NCBI RefSeq assembly: GCF_036014015.1
Contig: NZ_CP107905.1
Coordinates: forward strand, 806,001 to 870,000
Reading direction: 5' to 3'
From: Streptomyces sp. NBC_00457
GTDB lineage: Bacteria; Actinomycetota; Actinomycetes; Streptomycetales; Streptomycetaceae
DNA length: 64,000 bases
Shown here: piece after piece, positions 17,194 through 26,254 of the stretch
Layout: every line of letters begins with the position of its first letter
Position numbering within the stretch: the stretch's first letter is position 1
Program-made: the position numbers and the translations under genes
The notes under the pieces: generated by a model
Told to the model about the DNA's origin: nothing
Database searches by the model: none
Seen by the model: the letters and a program-made list of their open reading frames with translations, nothing else

Positions 17194-17209
17194 CTGACTC
17201 TGGAGTAAG
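17194..17209. promoter_or_regulatory. Candidate TetR operator, copy 2
   Basis: CTGACT-CTGG-AGTAAG matches the arms of the palindrome at 13426 in 11 of 12 positions with the same four-base spacer. It lies about 42 bp upstream of the GH5 start. Shared architecture supports co-regulation by the TetR at 12690-13346. Confidence 0.5.
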
Positions 17210-17225
17210 TTAAATCCCGCCCGGC

Positions 17226-19196
17226 TCAACCGCCCACTCTGCGCGTCACGTTCAACAGATATTCCTTGCGGTTGAGCGGATTGTGGTCGGTGCGCGGACG
17301 CCGCGGGGCCGTGCCGCGGATGACCGGCGCATAGTGGTCGAAGGCGCTCTCCAGCTCGCCTTCGCCCCGGGTGAGCCCCGGCAGCCGCTGCTCCAGTTCG
17401 TGTACCCGGCCCGCGGGAACGGCACCCTCCAGAACGCTGGCGCCACCCCTGGTCCCGGTGGTCTGCGGTACGGCCCGCAGCGCGGCCAGCACCGGGAGCA
17501 GGGCGCCCAGGGTGTCCACGGGCGTCTCGATGCGGAAGCGGTGCATGGGCTCGTACACCTGGGTGGCCGCCCTGCGCAGCGCCTCGATCAGGACCAGTGG
17601 CGTCACGCCCCGGAAGTCGGCGCCGGTGCTGGACATGCTCTTGTCGAAGCCCTGGTGGGCGTGGCTCTGCCGGGGCGAGTAGCCGGAGTGAGTCATGGTG
17701 ACCGTGCAGTCGGTGACCTGCCAGCCGCTGAGGCCCTGCATAAGGGTCTCGCGCACGGTGTCCTCGACGGCCTTGAAGAACGCGTACGGCATGGAGCCGA
17801 GTTCCACCTCCAGCCGGAAGGCGACGCCCGAGCCGGTCGGTGCCGGGTCGACGCGCAGGCCGACGGTCGCGAGGAACGGGTTGGCGTCCTTCTTGTTGAA
17901 CTCGACGGCCGCCCCCGTGCCCACGGGCCGCTCGATGCAGATCGTCGACGTCTCCCGGAAGGTGACGTCCAGGCCGTAGTCGTCGGCGAGTGTGGCCTGG
18001 ATGACCTCCTTCTGGACCTCGCCGTAGAGGGACACGGAGATCTCCTGCCGGATCTCGTCGTGCCGGAGGCCGATCAGCGGGTCCTGCTCGGCGAGTTGGG
18101 TGAGGGCGAGGTGCAGGGACCGCTTGTCCACGCCCGCGCCCGGGACGACGACGGTTTCGAGGGTGGGCGGCGCGAAGAAGTGCTCGTACGCCTTGCGCGG
18201 CTCCCCGATCGCGTCGCCGATGCGGATGGCGTCGAGGCCCCAGAGCTTGGCGATGCGGCCCGCCGGGACGGTCTCGGCACGGGAGTCCGCGCCCTCCTCG
18301 AAGACACTGATCGCGGTGATCTTGCCCTCGGTGTCACCGTCTCCGAATCCGATCCGGTCGCGGACGGCCGGCGTCCCGGAGAAGATCCGCGCATAGGCGA
18401 TCTTCTCCCCCGCCGGTCCCCGCTCGACCTTGAAGACGGTGCCCGACACCGGCCCGTCCGGATCACCCTCGGCCGCGGGCAGCAACTCCTTGATCCCGGC
18501 GATGAGAGCGTCCACGCCCGCGCCCGTGATGGCTGACCCGAAGTAGACGGGGTGGACGAGGGTCTGCCGGGTCTGGTCGGCGAGGGCGGTGTGCAGGCGG
18601 TCGTACGAGACCGTGTCCTCGACGTAGGCGGACAGCAGGTCGTCGTCGTGGTCGGTGAGGACGTCGATCGCGGCCGGGGCGAGCCCCGGGGTGACGCGGG
18701 CGTCGCGTGTGCCGAGTCCGGTGACCGTGGCCATCGGTACGACCGAGGCCGTGAGCCGCTCGGCGATCGCCCGCAGCACCCCGTCGTACCCCGCTCCACG
18801 CCGGTCGATCTTGTTGACGAAGATCAGGGTGGGGATGCGCAGCCGCCGCAGGGTGCGCATCAGGACGCGGGTCTGCGGCTGGACGCCCTCGACGGCCGAG
18901 ACGACCAGGACGGCGCCGTCGAGTACGCCGAGGACCCGCTCGACCTCGGCGATGAAGTCCGGGTGGCCGGGGGTGTCGATGAGGTTGACCGTCACGTCGT
19001 CGAGGGGGAACGAGACGACGGCGGACTTGATGGTGATCCCGCGCTGCTTCTCGAGCGCGAGCGAGTCGGTCCGCGTGGAGCCGGCGTCGACGCTGCCGAT
19101 CTCGTCGACGACTCCGGCGGCGTACAGCAGCCGCTCGGTCAGGCTGGTCTTACCGGCGTCTACGTGCGCGAGAATTCCGAGATTGAGCAGGTGCAC
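17226..19196 (-). CDS. Tet(M)/OtrA-type ribosomal protection GTPase
   Basis: A 656-aa EF-G paralogue of the tetracycline ribosomal protection family (Tet(M) ~639 aa, OtrA ~663 aa). It starts MHLLNLGILAHVDAGKTSLTE, the standard family N-terminus, with GTG 19196. G-motifs are visible: AHVDAGKTS (G1), DTPGHPDF (G3) and NKID (G4). EF-G-like domains II-V follow. Such proteins bind the ribosome and dislodge tetracycline; related Streptomyces copies also exist in non-producers. A short overlapping leader frame lies upstream (19150-19218). Whether it gives resistance or serves a housekeeping role cannot be read. Confidence 0.88.
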   Translation of the reverse strand: MHLLNLGILAHVDAGKTSLTERLLYAAGVVDEIGSVDAGSTRTDSLALEKQRGITIKSAVVSFPLDDVTVNLIDTPGHPDFIAEVERVLGVLDGAVLVVSAVEGVQPQTRVLMRTLRRLRIPTLIFVNKIDRRGAGYDGVLRAIAERLTASVVPMATVTGLGTRDARVTPGLAPAAIDVLTDHDDDLLSAYVEDTVSYDRLHTALADQTRQTLVHPVYFGSAITGAGVDALIAGIKELLPAAEGDPDGPVSGTVFKVERGPAGEKIAYARIFSGTPAVRDRIGFGDGDTEGKITAISVFEEGADSRAETVPAGRIAKLWGLDAIRIGDAIGEPRKAYEHFFAPPTLETVVVPGAGVDKRSLHLALTQLAEQDPLIGLRHDEIRQEISVSLYGEVQKEVIQATLADDYGLDVTFRETSTICIERPVGTGAAVEFNKKDANPFLATVGLRVDPAPTGSGVAFRLEVELGSMPYAFFKAVEDTVRETLMQGLSGWQVTDCTVTMTHSGYSPRQSHAHQGFDKSMSSTGADFRGVTPLVLIEALRRAATQVYEPMHRFRIETPVDTLGALLPVLAALRAVPQTTGTRGGASVLEGAVPAGRVHELEQRLPGLTRGEGELESAFDHYAPVIRGTAPRRPRTDHNPLNRKEYLLNVTRRVGG

Positions 19197-19218
19197 TGAG
19201 CGTCATGTCCTTGGTCAT
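19150..19218 (-). CDS. Possible leader ORF overlapping the GTPase start
   Basis: ATG 19218 has a good GAAGGA nine bases upstream and opens a 22-codon basic peptide (MTKDMTLSAPAQSRNSRARR...) ending at 19150, inside the GTPase coding region in a different frame. The GTPase ribosome-binding site (AAGGAC) lies within it. Arrangement suits translational coupling or attenuation, as known for tet(M)-type genes. No conservation data, so tentative. Confidence 0.3.
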   Translation of the reverse strand: MTKDMTLSAPAQSRNSRARRRR

Positions 19219-19462
19219 CGGAGGGATTCCTTCGTGGGTGGACATGCACGCAGTGCGCATCTGTGCTCCTCGTGTGTGACGACGTATGTCCCCAGCAGTG
19301 CAGCAGAACCGGACGCACCGCAGCAATGGATTAACCGTCAACGAAGCCCGTCGCAGCACTCGCCGCCGTCGAGGTGCGGTCATAGAGTGACGTACATCGA
19401 GTGACCTGCATCACGTTTCGTCGCCGATTTCCCTCGCTTCCGCCGCACGGCCTGGAGGGCAC

Positions 19463-19933
19463 ATGACCCACATCTCGGTGAACGTGGACGGCACGACGTA
19501 CGAGGACGAGGTCGAGCCCCGTCTGCTGCTGATCCACTACCTGCGCGACCGCCTCGGTCTGACCGGCACCCCGATCGGCTGCGACACCTCCAACTGCGGG
19601 GCCTGCACGGTCGAGCTCGACGGGGAGAGCGTCAAGAGCTGCTCGGTCCTCGCCGTCCAGGCGGACGGGAGCGAAGTGACCACGGTCCAGGGGCTCGCCC
19701 AGGACGGCGAGTGGACCGGGCTGCAGAAGGCGTTCCACGAGCAGCACGGCCTGCAGTGCGGCTACTGCACCCCGGGCATGATCATGGCGGCCCGGGATCT
19801 GCTGCGGGAGAACCCGCACCCCAGCTCGGACGACGTACGCCAGGCCCTGGAGGGCAACCTCTGCCGGTGCACCGGCTACCAGAACATCGTGCGCGCGGTG
19901 CTCGCCGCCTCCGGGCAGGAGGTGCCGGCATGA
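19463..19933 (+). CDS. Molybdenum hydroxylase, [2Fe-2S] small subunit (CoxS-like)
   Basis: A 156-aa electron-transfer subunit of a xanthine oxidase-family enzyme. The plant-ferredoxin-type cluster is bound by GCDTSNCGACTV (around residues 38-50). The second cluster is bound by CGYCTPGM (~98-105) and CRCTGY (~134-139). All expected cysteines are present. ATG 19463 follows GGAGGG. Its stop overlaps the ATG of the large subunit (ATGA). It is the first gene of a seven-gene operon encoding the enzyme and its maturation factors. Upstream, GAGTGAC is directly repeated at 19385 and 19399. Confidence 0.93.
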   Translation: MTHISVNVDGTTYEDEVEPRLLLIHYLRDRLGLTGTPIGCDTSNCGACTVELDGESVKSCSVLAVQADGSEVTTVQGLAQDGEWTGLQKAFHEQHGLQCGYCTPGMIMAARDLLRENPHPSSDDVRQALEGNLCRCTGYQNIVRAVLAASGQEVPA

Positions 19934-22293
19934 CCGACCAGATGGCCGGACCCGAAGTCGGCCGCTCCCGAGCCCGCAAGGAAGACGCCCACCTGATCAC
20001 GGGCCAGACCAACTGGACCGACAACATCCAGGTCAGCGGCCTGCTGCACCTGGCGATCCTGCGCAGCCCCATGGCGCACGCCCGCCTGGATCGCGTCGAC
20101 GTCTCCGCGGCCCTCGACCGGCCGGGCGTCATCGCCGCCTTCACGGGACGTGACCTCGCCGACGGCATGGGCTCGATGCCGTGCGTGTGGCCGGTGACCG
20201 AGGACATCGTCATGCCGGACCATCCGGCGGTGGCGGTCGACGAGGTGCGGTACGCGGGCGACCCGATCGCGGTCGTCGTGGCGCGGGACCGGTACACGGC
20301 GGCGGACGCGCTGGAGGCGATCGAGGTCGACTACACGCCGCTGCCCCCGGTGCTCGACCTGGAGGACGCGCTCGCCGAGGGCGCCCCGCTGGTCCACTCC
20401 GACAAGGGCACCAACCGCTGCTACGTCTGGCCGCTCGCCACCGGCGAGAGCTTCGACGCGGTACGCGAGCGCGCCGACCTCGTCCTGAAGCGGCGCTACA
20501 TCCAGCAGCGCCTGATCCCCAACGCGATGGAGCCCCGCGCGGTCGTCGTCACCCCGCTCGCGGCCTCCGGCGAGTACACCCTGTACTCCTCCACCCAAGT
20601 CCCGCACATCGCACGGGTACTGCTGGCCATGGTCACCGGCATCCCCGAGCAGAAGCTGCGGGTGATCGCGCCCGACGTGGGCGGCGGCTTCGGCTCCAAG
20701 CTCCAGGTGTACGGCGAGGAGGCCCTCGCGCTCGCCGTGGCCCGCAAGCTGGGCCGGCCGGTGAAGTGGACCGAGTCCCGCTCCGAGAACTACCAGGCCA
20801 CCCACCACGGCCGCGGCCAGATCCAGGACATCGAGATCGCCGCCACCCGCGACGGCAAGCTGCTCGGCCTGAAGGTCGACCTGCTGGCCGACATGGGCGC
20901 CTACCTGATGATCATCACCCCGGGCACTCCGCTGCTGGGCGCCTTCATGTACCCGGGGATCTACAAGATGGACGCCTACGACTTCACGTGCACGGGCGTC
21001 TTCACCACGCGCACGCCGACCGACGCCTACCGGGGCGCCGGCCGGCCCGAGGCGACCTTCGCCATCGAGCGGATCATGGACGATCTGGCCGTCGAACTCG
21101 GCCTGGATCCCATCGAGTTGCGGCGCCGCAACTGGATCCGGCACGAGGAGTTCCCGTACACCTCCGTCGCCGGGCTCACCTACGACAGCGGCAACTACGA
21201 GGCCGCCACGGAGAAGGCACTCGCCCTGTTCGGCTACGACAAACTGCGCGCCGAGCAGGCGGACCGCAACGAGCGCGGCGACACCGTACGCCTCGGCATC
21301 GGCGTGTCGACGTACACCGAGATGTGCGGGCTCGCGCCGAGCCGGGTGCTCAGGGACCTCAGGTACGCGGCCGGCGGCTGGGAGGCGGCGACCATCCGCA
21401 TGCTGCCGACCGGCAAGGTCGAGGTCGTCACCGGCACCAGCCCGCACGGGCAGGGCCATGCGACCTGCTGGAGCCAGATCGCCGCCGACGCGCTGGGCGT
21501 GCCGTTCGAGGACGTCGAGGTGGTGCACGGCGACACCAGGGCCGTCCCGCAGGGCATGGACACCTACGGGTCGCGGTCGCTGGTCGTCGGCGGGATCGCC
21601 GTGCACCACGCGGCCGAGAAGGTGGTCGCCAAGGCCCGCAAGGTCGCCGCGCATCTGCTCGAAGCCAGCGAGAACGACCTGGAGTTCACCAACGGCGTCT
21701 TCTCGGTGAAGGGCTCACCCGAGGCCCGCAAGACCATCCAGGAGGTCGCCTTCGAGACGTTCTCCTCGCACGACCTGCCCGACGGCATGGAGCCCACCAT
21801 CAACGCCGAGCACCTCGTCGACCCGGAGAACTTCTCCTACCCGCACGGCACCCACCTGTGCGCGGTCGAGGTCGACACGGAGACCGGGCAGACCCGGATC
21901 AGGTCGTACGTCTGTGTCGACGACGTCGGCAAGGTCGTCAACCCGATGATCGTCGAGGGTCAGGTGCACGGCGGCCTCGCCCAGGGCATCGCGCAGGCGC
22001 TGTACGAGGAGGCGGTCTACGACGACGAGGGCAACCTGCTCTCCGGCACGATGGCCGACTACCTGGTGCCGTCGGCGGCGGACCTGCCGGACTTCGTGAC
22101 CGACCGGACGGAGACGCCGTCGACCCTGAATCCCTTGGGGGTCAAGGGAGTCGGTGAGGCGGGGACGATCGCCTCGACGCCGGCCGTCGTGAACGCGGTC
22201 GTGGACGCGCTGCGTCCGCTGGGCGTGGCCGACGTGCGGATGCCCTGCACCCCGCAGCGGGTGTGGGAAGCGATCGAGGAGGCGGCGCGATGA
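19930..22293 (+). CDS. Molybdopterin-binding large subunit, form II CoxL type
   Basis: A 787-aa catalytic subunit carrying the molybdopterin cytosine dinucleotide cofactor. The active-site loop is AYRGAGR (residues 366-372), the form II signature, instead of the AYXCSFR loop of true CO dehydrogenases; no Cu-ligating cysteine is present. The C-terminal GVGEAGTI carries the conserved catalytic Glu. Form II enzymes hydroxylate aldehydes, heterocycles or unknown compounds, and CO oxidation is doubtful. ATG 19930 overlaps the previous stop. Coupled by ATGA to the flavin subunit downstream. Family assignment is firm; substrate unknown. Confidence 0.93.
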   Translation: MTDQMAGPEVGRSRARKEDAHLITGQTNWTDNIQVSGLLHLAILRSPMAHARLDRVDVSAALDRPGVIAAFTGRDLADGMGSMPCVWPVTEDIVMPDHPAVAVDEVRYAGDPIAVVVARDRYTAADALEAIEVDYTPLPPVLDLEDALAEGAPLVHSDKGTNRCYVWPLATGESFDAVRERADLVLKRRYIQQRLIPNAMEPRAVVVTPLAASGEYTLYSSTQVPHIARVLLAMVTGIPEQKLRVIAPDVGGGFGSKLQVYGEEALALAVARKLGRPVKWTESRSENYQATHHGRGQIQDIEIAATRDGKLLGLKVDLLADMGAYLMIITPGTPLLGAFMYPGIYKMDAYDFTCTGVFTTRTPTDAYRGAGRPEATFAIERIMDDLAVELGLDPIELRRRNWIRHEEFPYTSVAGLTYDSGNYEAATEKALALFGYDKLRAEQADRNERGDTVRLGIGVSTYTEMCGLAPSRVLRDLRYAAGGWEAATIRMLPTGKVEVVTGTSPHGQGHATCWSQIAADALGVPFEDVEVVHGDTRAVPQGMDTYGSRSLVVGGIAVHHAAEKVVAKARKVAAHLLEASENDLEFTNGVFSVKGSPEARKTIQEVAFETFSSHDLPDGMEPTINAEHLVDPENFSYPHGTHLCAVEVDTETGQTRIRSYVCVDDVGKVVNPMIVEGQVHGGLAQGIAQALYEEAVYDDEGNLLSGTMADYLVPSAADLPDFVTDRTETPSTLNPLGVKGVGEAGTIASTPAVVNAVVDALRPLGVADVRMPCTPQRVWEAIEEAAR

Positions 22294-23144
22294 TCCCCCC
22301 GGCATTCGACTACGCCCGGCCGAGCAGCGTCGACGAGGCGGTGCGCACCCTCGCCGACGCGGGCGAGGACGCGAAGGTGCTGGCCGGCGGGCAGAGTCTG
22401 CTGCAGCTGCTGCGGCTCAGGCTGGCCTTCCCCGAACTGGTCGTCGACGTCGGCCGCATCCCCGAGCTGCGCGGGGTGCGCGAGGACGGGAACACCCTCG
22501 TCATCGGCGCGCTGACCACCCACCACGACGTCATCCACGACCCGCTCGTCCGCCGCCACGCCGGACTGCTGGCGACGGCCACCGCCACGGTCGCGGATCC
22601 CGCCGTACGCCACCGGGGCACCCTCGGCGGATCGCTCGCGCACGCGGACCCGGCCGGGGATCCACCCGCCGCGGTGCTGGCGCTGGACGGCGAGCTGGTG
22701 GCGCAGGGGCCGCGGGGGCGGCGCACCATCCCGGCGCGCGAGTTCTTCGTCGACTACCTGCAGACCGCGCTGGAACCGGACGAGCTCCTGGTCGAGGTGC
22801 GGATCCCGAAGACGGACGGCTGGGGCTTCCACTACGAGAAGTTCCACCGGGTGGCACAGTCCTGGCCGATCGTCGGCGTGGCCGCGCTGGTGCGGCGCGA
22901 CAACGGGCAGATCACTCAGGCCCGCGTGGGCCTGACCAACATGGGCTCCACGGCGCTGCGCGCGTCCGCGACCGAGGAGGCCCTGTCGGGCGCGGGTGAC
23001 GCGCAGGACGTGGCGCGGGCCGCCCAGTCGGCGGCGGAGGGCACCCGGCCGTCGCAGGACACGTCCGCGTCGCCGGAGTACCGGGCGCATCTCGCGCGGG
23101 TGCTCACCAAGCGGGCGGTGCTGGCGGCCGCCGGAATGGGGTGA
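22290..23144 (+). CDS. Molybdenum hydroxylase FAD subunit (CoxM-like)
   Basis: A 284-aa medium subunit that passes electrons from the iron-sulfur clusters to FAD. FAD-binding motifs AGGQSLLQ (around residue 31) and RGTLGGSLAHADPAGD (around 109) are intact. ATG 22290 overlaps the stop of the large subunit. The three structural subunits are in the order S-L-M, which differs from the classic M-S-L order of carboxydotroph coxMSL. Confidence 0.92.
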   Translation: MIPPAFDYARPSSVDEAVRTLADAGEDAKVLAGGQSLLQLLRLRLAFPELVVDVGRIPELRGVREDGNTLVIGALTTHHDVIHDPLVRRHAGLLATATATVADPAVRHRGTLGGSLAHADPAGDPPAAVLALDGELVAQGPRGRRTIPAREFFVDYLQTALEPDELLVEVRIPKTDGWGFHYEKFHRVAQSWPIVGVAALVRRDNGQITQARVGLTNMGSTALRASATEEALSGAGDAQDVARAAQSAAEGTRPSQDTSASPEYRAHLARVLTKRAVLAAAGMG

Positions 23145-23177
23145 GGGCCGATCACGCACATCGACGGGCCGGAGCAG

Positions 23178-24035
23178 GTGCGGGCCCGGCTGGAGGAGAC
23201 GGGGTACCTCGTCGATGAGGGTCTGGCCGTCGCCTGCTTCCTGGCCCTGCGCCTGCACCGGCCGCTGTTCTGCGAGGGCGACGCCGGCGTGGGCAAGACG
23301 GCGCTCGCGTCGGCGCTCGCCGAGGCGCTGGACGCCCCGCTGATCCGGTTGCAGTGCCACGAGGGCATCGACGCCTCCCAGGCCCTGTACGACTGGGACT
23401 TCCCGCGCCAGCTGCTGCATCTGCGGGCGGCGGAGGCGGCCGGGATCACCGACGCCGACCGGCTGGAAGGCGAGCTGTACGACCGGCGGTTCCTGATCGC
23501 CCGGCCGCTGCTGCGTGCCCTGGAGACGCATCCGTCGGTGCTGCTGGTCGACGAGATCGACCGCGCGGACGACGAGTTCGAGGCGTTCCTGCTGGAGCTG
23601 CTGTCCGAGTTCTCCGTCACGATCCCCGAGCTGGGCACGCTGCGGGCCGAGCAGCCGCCGGTCGTCGTCCTGACCTCCAACCGCACCCGCGAGGTGCACG
23701 ACGCCCTCAAGCGCCGCTGCCTCTACCACTGGTTCGACCACCCCGGCTTCGCCCGCGAACTGGCCATCGTGCGGCGGCGGTTGCCCGGCGTCTCGGCACG
23801 CCTGGCCGAGCAGGTGACCGCACTCGTCCAGGCGCTGCGGGGCGAGGACCTGCTCAAGCCGCCCGGGGTGGCCGAGACGATCGACTGGGCGCAGGCCCTC
23901 GACGCGCTCGGCGCGACCGAGGTGGACGCGGAGCTGGCGGTGGCGACGCTGGGCTCGGTGCTGAAGTACCGGGAGGACGCCGAGCGGGCGCGGGGGCTGG
24001 ATCTGGCGGCGGTGCTCGCCGTACGAGGGGCGTGA
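23178..24035 (+). CDS. MoxR-type AAA+ ATPase (CoxD-like maturation factor)
   Basis: A 285-aa AAA+ protein (from GTG 23178). Walker A is GDAGVGKTA, Walker B LLVDEIDRAD, and a sensor region TSNRTREVHDALKRRC follows. CoxD proteins act with a VWA partner to mature the molybdenum centre of the hydroxylase. The start is uncertain: in-frame sequence upstream of the GTG reads ITHIDGPEQ, which looks like the family N-terminus but has no ATG/GTG/TTG before the preceding TGA at 23142. A rare ATC start near 23151 is possible. The stop overlaps the VWA gene start (GTGA). Confidence 0.88.
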   Translation: MRARLEETGYLVDEGLAVACFLALRLHRPLFCEGDAGVGKTALASALAEALDAPLIRLQCHEGIDASQALYDWDFPRQLLHLRAAEAAGITDADRLEGELYDRRFLIARPLLRALETHPSVLLVDEIDRADDEFEAFLLELLSEFSVTIPELGTLRAEQPPVVVLTSNRTREVHDALKRRCLYHWFDHPGFARELAIVRRRLPGVSARLAEQVTALVQALRGEDLLKPPGVAETIDWAQALDALGATEVDAELAVATLGSVLKYREDAERARGLDLAAVLAVRGA

Positions 24036-25147
24036 GGAGCGTGCTGGCCGCGGACGCCGCGCTCCTCGGTTTCGCCCGTGCGCTGCGGGCGGCCGGCGTC
24101 GACGCGAGCACGGAACGGCTGCACGCGTTCCTGAGCGCGGTGGACCTGCTGCGGCCGGAGGTGCGGGCGGACGTGTACTGGGCGGGGCGGCTGACGCTGT
24201 GCGGGGGCCGGGACGATCTGGAGCGGTACGAGCGGGTGTTCGCCGCGTACTTCGGCTCCGGCTCACCCGCCACGGAGGCGGTACGGGCCACCCCGCAGCC
24301 CCGGCTGCGCCTGGTCGTACGGGACGCGCACACCGGGGGCCACCACGAAGGAGATCGGCAGGGACCGCCCGCCGCCGCCCTGGCCAGCCCCGCCGAGGTC
24401 CTCCGGCACCGCGACGTCGCCGAGCTGGACGCGGTCGAACGCGAGCAGGTGCGCCGGCTGCTGGCCGCGTTCGCGCTGCGGGGCGAGGCCCGGCGCAGTG
24501 CGCGGCGGCGTCCGGCCCGGCGCGGGCAGGTCGATCCGCACCGGACGGTACGGGAGTTGCTGCGGCGCGGCGGTGAGCCGGCACGGCTGCTCCGGCACGC
24601 CCGGGCCGAGCGGCCCCGGCGGGTCGTGCTGCTGGTGGACGTCAGCGGTTCCATGGCGCCGTACGCCGACGCGCTGCTCCGCTTCGCGCACGCGGCCGCC
24701 CGCGGGACACACACCGAAGTCTTCACCATCGGCACCCGGCTGACCCACGTCACCCGCGAACTGTCGCAACGCGACCCGGACTTGGCGATGGCCGCGCTCG
24801 CGGCGGCGGTGCCCGACTGGCGCGGCGGCACCCGACTCGGCGAACTGCTGCGGGAGTTCCTGAACCGCTGGGGACAGCGCGGTCTGGCGCGCGGCGCTGT
24901 GGTGGTCCTGCTCTCCGACGGCTGGGAGCGCGGCGACCCCGCACTGCTGGCGGACCAGATGCGCCGTCTGCACCGGCTGGCCCACCGGGTGATCTGGGCC
25001 AACCCCCGCAAGGCGCGCTCCGGTTACGCGCCCGTGGCCGGCGGGATGGCGGCGGCGCTGCCGAGCGTGGACGCGTTCGTCGAGGGGCACAGCGTGGCCG
25101 CGCTGGAACGGCTGGCGGCAGTGGTGAAAGGAGCCGACGATGCGTGA
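24032..25147 (+). CDS. VWA-domain protein (CoxE-like)
   Basis: A 371-aa von Willebrand A-domain protein, partner of the MoxR ATPase. The metal-ion-dependent adhesion site is DVSGSM at about residue 205, followed by the downstream MIDAS threonine region (GGTRLGE). The N-terminal half is helical and arginine-rich (ARRSARRRPARRGQ). GTG 24032 overlaps the ATPase stop, and its own stop lies eight bases inside the next gene. Role in cofactor insertion is inferred from characterised cox clusters. Confidence 0.87.
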   Translation: MRSVLAADAALLGFARALRAAGVDASTERLHAFLSAVDLLRPEVRADVYWAGRLTLCGGRDDLERYERVFAAYFGSGSPATEAVRATPQPRLRLVVRDAHTGGHHEGDRQGPPAAALASPAEVLRHRDVAELDAVEREQVRRLLAAFALRGEARRSARRRPARRGQVDPHRTVRELLRRGGEPARLLRHARAERPRRVVLLVDVSGSMAPYADALLRFAHAAARGTHTEVFTIGTRLTHVTRELSQRDPDLAMAALAAAVPDWRGGTRLGELLREFLNRWGQRGLARGAVVVLLSDGWERGDPALLADQMRRLHRLAHRVIWANPRKARSGYAPVAGGMAAALPSVDAFVEGHSVAALERLAAVVKGADDA

Positions 25148-26243
25148 CATCCTCCCGGTGCTGCACGGCTGGTACACGGAACGGGTCCCGTTCGGACTCG
25201 CCACGGTCGTCGCGACCAGCCGCAGCGCGCCGCGCGATCCCGGTGCGGCGATGGCCGTGGGACCGGACGACGAGGTCGTCGGCAGTGTGTCCGGCGGGTG
25301 CGTCGAGGGAGCCGTCTTCGAACTCGCCCAGGACGTGGTGGCGAGCGGCGAGGCCCGCCTTGAGACCTTCGGGTACAGCGACGAGGACGCGTTCGCGGTC
25401 GGCCTCACCTGCGGCGGCGAGATCACCCTGCTCGTACGTCCCGTGACGGCCGCCCTGGACCCCTCCTTCGGCGCGGTCGCCGAGTCGGTCGCCGCACACC
25501 GCCCGGTGACCGTCGCCACGGTGACCGACGGCCCCGCCCCGCGCGGCGCCACCCTCGCCGTCTGGCCGGACACGGTGTCCGGCACGCTCGGCACGGAGGG
25601 CCTTGACGTGGCCGTCACCGCCGACGCCCGCGGCGAACTCGCCCTCGGCGCCACGGGGTTGCGCCACTACGGCCCGCACGGGGAACGCCGCGAGGACGCC
25701 GTCACCGTCTTCCTGCACTCCTTCGCCCCACCGCCGCGCATGCTGGTCTTCGGCGCCATCGACTACGCCGCCGCGGTCGCCCGCATCGGTGACTTCCTCG
25801 GCTACCGGGTCACCGTGTGCGACGCCCGCCCGGTCTTCGCCACGCCGAAGCGGTTCCCGGCGGGCGTGGAGGTGGTCGTGGACTGGCCGCACCGCTATCT
25901 GCGCTCCACCGGCACCGACGAGCGCACGGCGATCTGCGTCCTCACCCACGACCCGAAGTTCGACGTGCCGCTGCTGGAGGAAGCGCTGCGCCGGCCGGCC
26001 GCGTACATCGGGGCGATGGGCAGCCGCCGTACGCACGACGACCGGACGAAACGGCTGACCGAGGCCGGACTCACCGAACGCGAGCTGTCCCGGCTGCGCT
26101 CCCCGGTCGGGCTCGACCTGGGCGCCCGTACGCCCGAGGAGGTCGCCGTGTCCGTCGCCGCCGAGATCGTCGCGCTGCGCTGGGGCGGGACCGGGGCCCC
26201 GCTGACGGCGACGGCCGGAGCCATCCATCCGCAGGGAGCGTGA
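25140..26243 (+). CDS. XdhC/CoxI family molybdenum cofactor maturation protein
   Basis: A 367-aa XdhC-type protein, which binds molybdenum cofactor and helps sulfurate and insert it into the hydroxylase. The N-terminal XdhC block contains SAPRDPGAAMAV and GSVSGGCVEGAVFE (around residues 50-63). The C-terminal Rossmann part has the block PAAYIGAMGSRRT. ATG 25140 lies inside the 3' end of the VWA gene (8-bp overlap), with AAAGGAG upstream, so expression is coupled. Confidence 0.9.
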   Translation: MRDILPVLHGWYTERVPFGLATVVATSRSAPRDPGAAMAVGPDDEVVGSVSGGCVEGAVFELAQDVVASGEARLETFGYSDEDAFAVGLTCGGEITLLVRPVTAALDPSFGAVAESVAAHRPVTVATVTDGPAPRGATLAVWPDTVSGTLGTEGLDVAVTADARGELALGATGLRHYGPHGERREDAVTVFLHSFAPPPRMLVFGAIDYAAAVARIGDFLGYRVTVCDARPVFATPKRFPAGVEVVVDWPHRYLRSTGTDERTAICVLTHDPKFDVPLLEEALRRPAAYIGAMGSRRTHDDRTKRLTEAGLTERELSRLRSPVGLDLGARTPEEVAVSVAAEIVALRWGGTGAPLTATAGAIHPQGA

Positions 26244-26254
26244 AGGAGGAAGTC

